NCBI GenBank assembly: GCA_910577115.1
Contig: CAJTMC010000013.1
Span: 1-64,000 of the forward strand
DNA: 64,000 nt
Direction: 5' to 3'
Origin: an uncultured Lachnospiraceae bacterium
Lineage (GTDB): Bacteria; Bacillota; Clostridia; Lachnospirales; Lachnospiraceae
Made by a program: the position numbers and the translations under genes. Below the pieces are notes generated by a model. The model saw nothing but the letters and a program-made list of their open reading frames with translations. It was not told the DNA's origin and did not search any database. This document shows positions 51,994 through 59,427 of this stretch, in pieces (the stretch's first letter is position 1; each line of letters opens with the position of its first letter).

Positions 51994-52590
51994 ATGGTTA
52001 TCATAGTAGGATTGGGAAATCCCAAAAAGGAATACGAGAATACAAGGCACAACGTCGGCTTTATGGCAATCGACGCGCTTGCGGAGAAATACAATATCAG
52101 CGTGCTGGACTGCAGGCACAAGGCTTTGATTGGCAAAGGCGTGATAAACGGATATAAGGTTGTGCTTGTGAAACCTTTAACATACATGAATTTGAGTGGT
52201 GAAGCGGTGCGCGCCGTCATAGATTATTATAAGGCAGATGCTGAGAGCGAGCTGATTGTGATTTATGATGACGTCAGCCTTGACGTGGGGCAGCTGCGCA
52301 TTCGGAAAAAGGGCAGCGCAGGAGGGCATAACGGCATCAAAAATATTATCGCGCAGTTGGGGCACGATGTGTTTTTGCGCATTAAAATCGGCGTCGGCGA
52401 AAAGCCAAAGGGCTATGATCTTGCGGATTATGTGCTGGGGCATTTCAGCAAGGAGGAGCTTGCGGTGATGCAGGAGAGTCTTTGTAAGGTTGACGGCGCT
52501 GTTAATTTGATGCTTGCGGGAGAAGTGGATCAGGCGATGAATGATTACAATAAAAAATCGAGTGGAACCAATACGGAGGGAAACAAGTGA
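51994..52590 (+). CDS. pth: Peptidyl-tRNA hydrolase
   Basis: 198 residues. Recycles peptidyl-tRNA released from stalled ribosomes. Catalytic motifs: GLGNPKKEYENTRHNVGF (His about 23), KPLTYMNLSG (about 69), YDDVSLDVGQLRIRKKGSAGGHNG (Asp about 96) and IKIGVG. The start at 51994 has AGGAGG 10 bases upstream. ATG 51934 (MRWFGIKFRR) also has a ribosome-like site and cannot be excluded. The stop overlaps the GTG start of mfd (GTGA), the usual Firmicutes pth-mfd order. Confidence 0.95.
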   Translation: MVIIVGLGNPKKEYENTRHNVGFMAIDALAEKYNISVLDCRHKALIGKGVINGYKVVLVKPLTYMNLSGEAVRAVIDYYKADAESELIVIYDDVSLDVGQLRIRKKGSAGGHNGIKNIIAQLGHDVFLRIKIGVGEKPKGYDLADYVLGHFSKEELAVMQESLCKVDGAVNLMLAGEVDQAMNDYNKKSSGTNTEGNK

Positions 52591-55500
52591 ATCTATTACT
52601 TGCACCATTAAAGGAGCTTGGGGAATATCAGGAAATTGTGGGTGCGCTTGAGAAGGAGGACGGAAAGGTCAGCATCAGCGGCTGTGTGGATTCTCAAAAG
52701 CTCCACATGATATTTGGACTTGGCGCGGGGGCTGAGAGCACAACGTTCGATGTAAGGCTGATTGTGACTTACAGTGATATCAAGGCACGCGAGCTGCTTG
52801 AGGACTGTCGGCTTTACTGCCGCGAGTCCTATTTTTATCCTGCAAAGGATTTGATTTTTTATCAGGCGGATATTCATGGACGGCAGCTTTCTAAGGAGCG
52901 GCTGGAGGTTCAGCGGCGCATTCTTGAGGGGGAGCCGATTACGATTGTGACGACGTTTGCCGCACTGATGGCGCATCAGGTGCCGTTGTCCGTTCTGGAA
53001 GAAAATGTAATTGAAATTGGCAGGGACAGTGTGATTGAGGAGAATGCGCTTGCAAGGAAGCTTGTGGCGATGGGGTACGAAAAGACGTATCAGGTGGAGG
53101 CAGCAGGGCAGTTTTCAATCCGCGGCGGCATTGTGGACATTTTTGATTTGACGGCGGACAATCCGGTGCGAATTGAGCTATGGGGCGATACGGTAGAGTC
53201 GATTCGTTCGTTTGATGTGCTAAGCCAGCGTTCCATTGAAGAAAATATGACACATGTGTCAGTTTATCCGGCGACGGAGCTGATTCTTACGCAGCAAAAG
53301 CTTGACAAGGGCTTTCATGAAATTGAGAAGGACTGCAAAGAACGGGCGGCGTACTTTCGGAAGAATACCAAGCCGGAGGAAGCGCACAGGCTTGAAACGT
53401 ATATTCAGGATTTGAAGGAGCAGGTGACACAGTTTCAAAACTATATTAATTTAGAGAGCTTTCTTGGATATTTTTATGAAAATACCATGTCCTTTGCGGA
53501 CTTTTTTGCGGGCAGGAGCTGCTGTGTTTATGTTGACGAACCGCTTCGGGTGGAGGAGCATGCGCGGGCGGTGGAACTGGAATTTCGCGAGAGCATGTCA
53601 AGCAGGGCGATAGGCGGCTATATTCTTCCGCGGCAGCAGGACGTGCTTTTTTCCGTACCGGAAATTATGGCGCGGCTTGAGGGAAAGCGCGTTTTGGCGC
53701 TTTCTACAATGGAATTTAAGAGCTTTGGCATTCGGTTTGCAAACCGCTTTTTGGTGAACGCGCGCAATATTTCTTCCTATAATAACAGCTTTCCGGAGCT
53801 TGTGAAGGACTTGAAGCTCTATAAAAAGAAGGGCTTTCGCGTGCTGCTTTTGTCTACGTCTGTCACGCGTGCAAAGCGGCTTGCGAGTGACCTGATGGAC
53901 GAGGGGCTTGGCGCTTTTTATTCGGAGGACACCGGGAGGGAGCAGCAGGCGGGCGAGATTATCACGTTTCATGGTCTTGCGCTGAAGGGCTTTGAGTATC
54001 CTTATTTGAAGCTTGCCGTCATTTCCGAAACGGATATTTTCGGCAAGCAGCAGAAGAAGAAAAAGCGGAAGAAGAGCTTTGGCGGCGGCACGAAGATACA
54101 GGACTTTTCCGACTTGAAGGTGGGCGACTACGTGGTGCACGAAAATCATGGGCTGGGCATTTACAAGGGGATTGAGAAGGTCGAGGTAGACAAGGTTGTC
54201 AAGGATTATATTAAGATTGAATACCGCGACGGCGGAAATCTTTATATTTTGGCAACGGGGCTTGACGTTATTCAGAAGTATGCCGCGGCGGACGCTGCCA
54301 AAAAGCCGAAGCTGAATAAGCTTGGCACGCAGGAGTGGTCAAAGACAAAGTCGCGGGTAAAGACTGCTGTGAATGAAATCGCAAAGGACTTGGTGGAGTT
54401 ATATGCGGTGCGGCAGAAAAAGCAGGGCTTTGTGTTCAGCAAGGATACGGTGTGGCAGCAGGAGTTTGAGGAGATGTTTCCCTTCGAGGAAACGGAGGAT
54501 CAACTGCTTGCAATTGAGGCGACGAAAAACGATATGGAGAGCCCGCGCATTATGGATCGGCTGATTTGCGGCGATGTCGGTTACGGAAAGACCGAGATCG
54601 CGATTCGTGCTGCGTTTAAGGCGGTGCAGGACGGAAAGCAGGTAGCCTATCTTGTGCCGACAACCATTCTCGCGCAGCAGCATTACAATACATTTATCCA
54701 GCGTATGAAGGATTTTCCGGTGACGGTGGAGATGATGTCGCGGTTTCGGACTGCGGGCGAGATGAAAAAGACCATAGAAGGTCTGAAAAAGGGGATAGTA
54801 GATATTGTCATCGGCACGCACCGTCTGTTGTCGGACGATGTGAAGTATAAGGAGCTGGGACTTTTAATTATTGACGAGGAGCAGCGGTTTGGCGTGCGCC
54901 ACAAGGAGAAGATTAAGCAGATTAAGGACGATGTTGATGTGCTGACGCTGACGGCGACGCCGATTCCGCGGACGCTTCACATGAGCCTTTTGGGGATTCG
55001 CGATATGAGCGTTTTGGAGGAAGCGCCGGGGGAGCGGCAGCCGATTCAGACGTATGTGCTGGAGTACAATGAGGAGCTTGTGCGGGAGGCGATTCTGCGC
55101 GAGCTGTCAAGGGGCGGTCAGGTTTATTATGTCTATAATCGTGTGAACAATATTGACGATATTACGGACCGGATTGCAAAGCTGGTGCCGGAGGCGAACG
55201 TGGCGTTTGCGCATGGGCAGATGAAGGAGCACGAGCTGGAAAAGATTATGTTTGAGTTTATCAACGGGGAGATTGACGTGCTTGTTTCGACGACGATTAT
55301 TGAAACGGGGCTTGATATTTCGAATGTGAATACCATGATTATCCACGATTCGGACAATATGGGGCTTTCGCAGCTTTATCAGCTCCGCGGGAGGGTAGGC
55401 AGATCTAACCGGACGGCGTATGCGTTTTTGATGTACAAGAAGGATAAGATGCTAAAAGAGGTGGCGGAGAAGCGGCTGCAGGCGATTAAGGAGTTTACGG

Positions 55501-56141
55501 ATTTGGGCAGCGGCTTTAAGATTGCGATGCGTGATTTGGAAATCAGAGGTGCGGGCAACCTTTTAGGCGAGCGGCAGCATGGGCATATGGAGGCGGTCGG
55601 GTATGACCTTTACTGTAAGCTTTTGAATGAGGCGGTTAAGACCTTGAAGGGTGTAAAGACTACGGACGAGGATTTCAACACGTATGTGGATATGGACGTG
55701 GACGCGTTTATTCCGGCTTCCTATATTGTCAATGAGGTGCAGAAGCTTGATATTTATAAGCGGATTGCAAGCCTTGAGAATGAGGCGGAATGTGACGATA
55801 TGCGAAAGGAGCTTAAGGACAGGTTTGGAAACGTGCCGAAGTCGGTGGAGAATCTAATCAGGATTTCGCTGATTCGGGTGACGGCGCATAAGCGGTATGT
55901 GACGGAAATCAAAGGGAAAGTGGGGCAGATTACATTTTATATGGAGGCGTATGCTCCGGTTCATGTGGAAAAGCTGCCGGAATTTATGGGGCGGTATCAG
56001 GGAACGCTGGAGTTTTCCGCGAAAGGGACGCCGAATTTTGTGTTTCGGTATAAGAAGTACGGTCTGGTGGAGAAAGAGGCGGAACGGATGATGGAGCATA
56101 CGAATCGGGTGTTGGCGGATATGGCGGTATTGTATGCGTAG
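52587..56141 (+). CDS. mfd: Transcription-repair coupling factor
   Basis: 1184 residues. Removes stalled RNA polymerase and recruits UvrA. N-terminal UvrB-like region (about 1-350), RNA polymerase-binding CarD-like domain VGDYVVHENHGLGIYKG (about 512-528), translocase with Walker A GDVGYGKTE (about 661-669), motif II DEEQRFGVRH (about 760), motif III TATPIPRTL (about 790) and motif VI QLRGRVGRS (about 933), and C-terminal TRCF domain. Starts at GTG with GGAGGG upstream, overlapping the pth stop. One TGACA-N4-TGTCA palindrome lies at 53248-53261. Confidence 0.97.
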   Translation: MNLLLAPLKELGEYQEIVGALEKEDGKVSISGCVDSQKLHMIFGLGAGAESTTFDVRLIVTYSDIKARELLEDCRLYCRESYFYPAKDLIFYQADIHGRQLSKERLEVQRRILEGEPITIVTTFAALMAHQVPLSVLEENVIEIGRDSVIEENALARKLVAMGYEKTYQVEAAGQFSIRGGIVDIFDLTADNPVRIELWGDTVESIRSFDVLSQRSIEENMTHVSVYPATELILTQQKLDKGFHEIEKDCKERAAYFRKNTKPEEAHRLETYIQDLKEQVTQFQNYINLESFLGYFYENTMSFADFFAGRSCCVYVDEPLRVEEHARAVELEFRESMSSRAIGGYILPRQQDVLFSVPEIMARLEGKRVLALSTMEFKSFGIRFANRFLVNARNISSYNNSFPELVKDLKLYKKKGFRVLLLSTSVTRAKRLASDLMDEGLGAFYSEDTGREQQAGEIITFHGLALKGFEYPYLKLAVISETDIFGKQQKKKKRKKSFGGGTKIQDFSDLKVGDYVVHENHGLGIYKGIEKVEVDKVVKDYIKIEYRDGGNLYILATGLDVIQKYAAADAAKKPKLNKLGTQEWSKTKSRVKTAVNEIAKDLVELYAVRQKKQGFVFSKDTVWQQEFEEMFPFEETEDQLLAIEATKNDMESPRIMDRLICGDVGYGKTEIAIRAAFKAVQDGKQVAYLVPTTILAQQHYNTFIQRMKDFPVTVEMMSRFRTAGEMKKTIEGLKKGIVDIVIGTHRLLSDDVKYKELGLLIIDEEQRFGVRHKEKIKQIKDDVDVLTLTATPIPRTLHMSLLGIRDMSVLEEAPGERQPIQTYVLEYNEELVREAILRELSRGGQVYYVYNRVNNIDDITDRIAKLVPEANVAFAHGQMKEHELEKIMFEFINGEIDVLVSTTIIETGLDISNVNTMIIHDSDNMGLSQLYQLRGRVGRSNRTAYAFLMYKKDKMLKEVAEKRLQAIKEFTDLGSGFKIAMRDLEIRGAGNLLGERQHGHMEAVGYDLYCKLLNEAVKTLKGVKTTDEDFNTYVDMDVDAFIPASYIVNEVQKLDIYKRIASLENEAECDDMRKELKDRFGNVPKSVENLIRISLIRVTAHKRYVTEIKGKVGQITFYMEAYAPVHVEKLPEFMGRYQGTLEFSAKGTPNFVFRYKKYGLVEKEAERMMEHTNRVLADMAVLYA

Positions 56142-56145
56142 GCGC

Positions 56146-56265
56146 GTGAGGCTTTACAATTTTTCTGCAAGCTGCTATGATGAAATTGGAACTGGTAGTA
56201 AAAGTTTGGCCGAATTGGCAGTTGCGTATATTAAAGAACAAAAGGATAGGAATGAAAAGGCGTAA
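56146..56265 (+). pseudogene. Short C-terminal fragment of an unknown gene
   Basis: The frame from GTG 56146 reads LYNFSASCYDEIGTGSKSLA then ELAVAYIKEQKD and stops at 56265. The composition is protein-like, but there is no ribosome site and the length is 39 residues. It begins 5 bases after the mfd stop. I cannot assign it to a family. Confidence 0.3.
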
Positions 56266-56320
56266 ATTTATGCAGGTTACGGTATCAATTTTAATAGCGG
56301 AAATTTGAAAAATCGAAAGC

Positions 56321-56349
56321 TTTACACAGTTTAAGCTGTTTGTTATAAT
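56321..56349 (+). promoter_or_regulatory. Promoter of the small-protein cluster
   Basis: TTTACA (56321-56326), 17-base spacer, TATAAT (56344-56349), about 50 bases ahead of ATG 56400. Confidence 0.65.
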
Positions 56350-56399
56350 AAAAATATAAGGTATTACAGGAAAAAGAGGACAAGAAAGCGGTTGATTAT

Positions 56400-56577
56400 A
56401 TGTCAGATGCAGCAGATGTTATAAAAGATTGTATCACCGAATTTTCAAGATTACAGGACTGGATGATACCAATTAAGGAAGCATCACCAAATACATATGA
56501 TTCAATGTATAAACAGTATATTGAATTAAAAGTAATTGGGGGTAAATCTTACGGAACTTGACAGAATAAAGGAATAG
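56400..56577 (+). pseudogene. Small helical protein family, copy 2, broken
   Basis: ATG 56400 starts MSDAADVIKDCITEFSRLQD. It matches the family up to YIELKVI, then loses about four codons and shifts frame. The family ending GVNLTELDRIKE is present in the other frame up to TAG 56577, while the original frame stops at 56559-56561. A small deletion explains the lesion. Copies 1 (25907) and 3 (56605) are intact. Confidence 0.75.
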
Positions 56578-56604
56578 TAGCTTTTGTAAGTGGGAGGTGG
56601 GAAA

Positions 56605-56796
56605 ATGCCAAGTAATGGTGAAATCGTAAAAGATGTGGTTGAGCAATTCCAAAAAGTGCAATCACATATGAAAAACGCAAAAGAAGAAGACGCAACGAAA
56701 ACATATGAAGGGTTAAAAAAAGATTATAAGTCCTTAAAGGCAATCTTAAATTCGTTGGGAGTCAATCTTACGGATATTGATGAAATAAAAGAATAA
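56605..56796 (+). CDS. Small helical protein, copy 3
   Basis: 63 residues from ATG 56605 with GGGAGG upstream (MPSNGEIVKDVVEQFQKVQS). It is very rich in Lys/Glu, predicted helical, and ends LNSLGVNLTDIDEIKE. It pairs in tandem with the broken copy 2 and resembles the 60-residue protein at 25907. No known domain. Its own strong ribosome site and promoter (56321) argue that it is expressed. Confidence 0.7.
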   Translation: MPSNGEIVKDVVEQFQKVQSHMKNAKEEDATKTYEGLKKDYKSLKAILNSLGVNLTDIDEIKE

Positions 56797-56914
56797 GGTG
56801 TAAAGAACAGGAAAGTGACCGGCAAATGGCTGCTTTCCTGTTTTTGCTTCTATAATAAAAAGCTGCGATAACGTAAACCATTTCCAAAAAAATTTGTTAT
56901 TTTCATAATTCGTC

Positions 56915-56945
56915 TTGACCTTACAGTTACTGTACGATTTAGAAT
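56915..56945 (+). promoter_or_regulatory. MerR-type promoter of the serine hydrolase gene
   Basis: TTGACC (56915-56920), 19-base spacer, TAGAAT (56940-56945). The palindrome TACAGTTACTGTA (56922-56934) sits in the spacer one base after the -35. The over-long 19-base spacer with a central operator is the hallmark of MerR-activated promoters. The same element occurs at 59089-59119. Confidence 0.75.
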
Positions 56946-56986
56946 ACAGAGGAACCGGAAAAAAGCAAATGAAAGGAAATGATGCT

Positions 56987-58177
56987 ATGAAAAAGATGAA
57001 ACGTTTTTGGATAGTTACTGTTGGCGCTGTCGCTGTGGCTGCGGGGGTGCTGTGGCTGGGATTCGGGGAAAAAATAAAAATACTCTGTACTTCCCTGAAT
57101 AGTTTCAAAGATGAAAATCTGGCGTACACATTTCAAAATACGCCCAAGATACAGCCAACGAAAAAAATCAGCAAAGGAGAAGATACATTTCAGTTTCTAA
57201 AGGAAGAGAATGCTGCATTGGCAGACGGATTCCAATTTGAAGATGTATTTTATTCCACCGAACAATTTATGCAGGACACAAAAACTTCGGCGATGCTTGT
57301 CATCAAAGATGATGTCATCAAATATGAAGAATACTTTTTTGGCGGAGACGAAAACACGCTGTTTTCTTCAAACTCAATGGGAAAGTCATTTGTGTCGGCC
57401 TTAATGGGAATTGCAGTATCGGAAGGATATGTTGAAAGTGTTGAAGATCCGCTTGGAAAATATATTCCGGAGTTTGTAGGAACGGAGCTGGAAACCGTTC
57501 CGATCAGGGCGTGCCTGCAAATGGCTTCCGGAATTGATTTTGATGAAGATACAGATATGAGCAGCTTTTCCATGCGTACCTTAATGGGCACACCGGCGAT
57601 GAAAGTGATTGCAAAATACGGGATGCAGGAGGAGCCTTATACCTACCGCAGGTATTTGAGCATTAACACCGAGATTTTGGGACAGGTTCTTAAAAATGCG
57701 ACCGAGCGCAGCCTTGCCGAGTATATGGAAGAAAAGCTTTGGAAGAAAATTGGCGCAGAACATGACGCATATTGGACATTAAGCAACGGCACGGAGCTTG
57801 CGATGGGAGGGCTAAGTGTTTCCCTCAGGGACTATGCGCGGTTTGCAAGGCTGTATTTGAAGGAAGGCAGCTATAATGGGGAACAGATTCTTACAAAGGA
57901 ATGGATAAAGGACAGCATGGATGTCAGTGCACAATATTCCAAGCCGGGAGCAAACAATGACCCTGATAACGCCATTGGATACGGATATCAGTGGTGGGTG
58001 CCGCAAGGGGATCAGGGTGAGTTTATGGCAATTGGCGTCTATGGACAGTGGATTTATGTAAACCCATCAAAGCAGGTAATCATCGTGAAGGTCAGCGCGG
58101 ATCCCGATTTTATGGCAGAAGGCTATGAGCTAAAGCATGTGGAATTTTTCAGGGCTGTTGCAGACGGTATTTCATAG
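56987..58177 (+). CDS. Serine hydrolase of the class C beta-lactamase/PBP4* family
   Basis: 396 residues from ATG 56987 (AAAGGAAATG upstream). N-terminal membrane anchor (about 6-26), so it is extracytoplasmic. Catalytic SxxK in SSNSMGKSF (Ser about 128, Lys about 131), an SIN element in RRYLSINTEILG as the YxN equivalent, and GYGYQWW then GVYGQWIYVNP replacing the KTG region. Members act as esterases, D-peptidases or beta-lactamases; which applies here is not decided by sequence. The MerR-type promoter upstream ties it to the regulator at 58241. Confidence 0.88.
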   Translation: MKKMKRFWIVTVGAVAVAAGVLWLGFGEKIKILCTSLNSFKDENLAYTFQNTPKIQPTKKISKGEDTFQFLKEENAALADGFQFEDVFYSTEQFMQDTKTSAMLVIKDDVIKYEEYFFGGDENTLFSSNSMGKSFVSALMGIAVSEGYVESVEDPLGKYIPEFVGTELETVPIRACLQMASGIDFDEDTDMSSFSMRTLMGTPAMKVIAKYGMQEEPYTYRRYLSINTEILGQVLKNATERSLAEYMEEKLWKKIGAEHDAYWTLSNGTELAMGGLSVSLRDYARFARLYLKEGSYNGEQILTKEWIKDSMDVSAQYSKPGANNDPDNAIGYGYQWWVPQGDQGEFMAIGVYGQWIYVNPSKQVIIVKVSADPDFMAEGYELKHVEFFRAVADGIS

Positions 58178-58240
58178 AGCGTTTTTTTCAAAAGCCGCTC
58201 GGCTGCCGGTTTTATGGCGCGGACGCAATCTGCGATTGCG

Positions 58241-59059
58241 TTATCCGTCAATCGGGATTTCAATTTGTACAATGTAATCTTCAATGCAGTCAATGACATT
58301 TTCGTTGATGCCCATTTCATAGGAAAAACCATGAAGCGTCAAATGGTGTTTGCGGGCAAAAGCAAAAATTTCTTCGTACCGCTGAGGGAGCTTATCCCAG
58401 TCTCCTTTATGAAAGGCGCGCAGGTATTTCCCGTTTGGGGCGATATGCAGACCTTCTTGGCAGGTGAGAAAGGGAATTTCAATAAAGAGCTTGGAATAAT
58501 CGTTATAATTGCCCGCAAGCAGGCTGGAAACGGGAATCATGGAGCCGTAGGAGGCATCATGCAGGCGTCCCAAATGATATTTTTCCGTTTCGGCGGTGAT
58601 AAGCTCCACTTCCTCCTCAAAGGAGATATCCGGTCTGACATCAACTGTAATCAGGCAGCGTTCTTTTCGCTCAATGATACTGATTTGGGACAGATCCATT
58701 GTCAGCAGAGTGGACATATTTTGTTGATGTGCAGACAGGGTGGTGCGGACAGCCTGCAAGTGGGCAATACGCAGATCAAGTTCTGTAATTTTATCTTCCA
58801 AAAGACATTTCAGCCTGTCGGCAGAACGGTTTTTCATGAAATCATGTATTTCAGGGATAGAAACGTCCAGCTCCCGAAGCAGAAGAATCGTTTCCAAAAT
58901 GGGGCTTTGATAGTAGTTGTAATAGCGGTATCCGTTTTCGGGATTGATGGAGACCGGCTGAAACAGTCCGATTTCATCATACCACATCAGCGTTTTTTTA
59001 TTGATACCATGCATGGCGGCAAACTGACCGATTGTGAGCAGTTTGTTTTTTTGATTCAT
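58241..59059 (-). CDS. MerR-family regulator with GyrI-like effector domain
   Basis: 272 residues from ATG 59059 (GAGG upstream). N-terminal winged helix LTIGQFAAMHGINKKTLMWY then NGYRYYNYYQ (about 8-50), a dimerisation coiled coil (about 75-115) and a C-terminal effector-binding domain (about 120-272) like BmrR/GyrI. A possible minus-strand promoter is TTGTGC, 17 bases, TATCAT before it. The palindrome TACAGTTACTGTA stands next to its start and in front of the serine hydrolase, so it probably activates both when a ligand binds. Confidence 0.9.
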   Translation of the reverse strand: MNQKNKLLTIGQFAAMHGINKKTLMWYDEIGLFQPVSINPENGYRYYNYYQSPILETILLLRELDVSIPEIHDFMKNRSADRLKCLLEDKITELDLRIAHLQAVRTTLSAHQQNMSTLLTMDLSQISIIERKERCLITVDVRPDISFEEEVELITAETEKYHLGRLHDASYGSMIPVSSLLAGNYNDYSKLFIEIPFLTCQEGLHIAPNGKYLRAFHKGDWDKLPQRYEEIFAFARKHHLTLHGFSYEMGINENVIDCIEDYIVQIEIPIDG

Positions 59060-59088
59060 ACGGAATCTACCTCTTTCCGTTTCTTGTT

Positions 59089-59119
59089 TTGACGGTACAG
59101 TTACTGTATCCTCTATGAT
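59089..59119 (+). promoter_or_regulatory. Second MerR-type promoter, reading toward blaI/blaR1
   Basis: TTGACG (59089-59094), 19-base spacer with TACAGTTACTGTA (59096-59108), TATGAT (59114-59119). The operator offset and spacer length are identical to those at 56915. It reads to the right, away from the MerR gene, toward the BlaI/BlaR1 locus. Confidence 0.65.
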
Positions 59120-59160
59120 ACGATATTCGGAAAGCTTGCACAAGTAAAATTTTTATATAA

Positions 59161-59227
59161 ACTACCGCAGTAGTATTGACAAAACCCGCAAAAAGAGGTA
59201 TGGTATAGCTACACAAACTACTGTAGT
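59161..59227 (+). promoter_or_regulatory. BlaI-type promoter and operators
   Basis: TTGACA (59176-59181), 17-base spacer, TATGGT (59199-59204), flanked by two dyads: ACTACCGCAGTAGT (59161-59174) and ACTACTGTAGT (59217-59227). This fits the ACTAC/GTAGT type of BlaI/MecI boxes, so BlaI would have repressed its own operon here. Confidence 0.75.
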
Positions 59228-59247
59228 CGTGCGAAAGGAGTATTACA

Positions 59248-59417
59248 ATGGACATAAAGCTTTTTGATTCCGAATTGAAGGTCATGGGCGTGCTTTGGCA
59301 GGAGGGCGATACGACGGTTCCGCCGATAAGCTGTTTGCGGCACTGCTGGGCAGAAAAAAGCTTTCTGCGAAACAAATCGAAAAGCTGAGGCAGATTGTAG
59401 GGGATTTGGAAGAATGA
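59248..59417 (+). pseudogene. blaI: BlaI-family repressor with internal deletion
   Basis: ATG 59248 (AAAGGAG upstream) begins MDIKLFDSELKVMGVLWQEG, the true BlaI N-terminus. After DTTV the frame changes to ADKLFAALLGRKKLSAKQIE, the true C-terminus, ending at 59417. About 70 residues, including most of the winged helix and dimer region, are missing. The junction GATACGACGGTTCCGCC may reflect short homology at the breakpoints. No functional repressor can be made. The stop is 11 bases before the blaR1 ATG. Confidence 0.88.
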
Positions 59418-59427
59418 GGTGAAACGC

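Noticed and set aside
53598..54149. Minus-strand open frame of 183 codons
   Set aside because: Antisense to mfd, Lys/Arg/His-rich shadow composition.
58214..59092. Plus-strand open frame of 292 codons
   Set aside because: Antisense to the MerR regulator, which has all the expected motifs and a good start.
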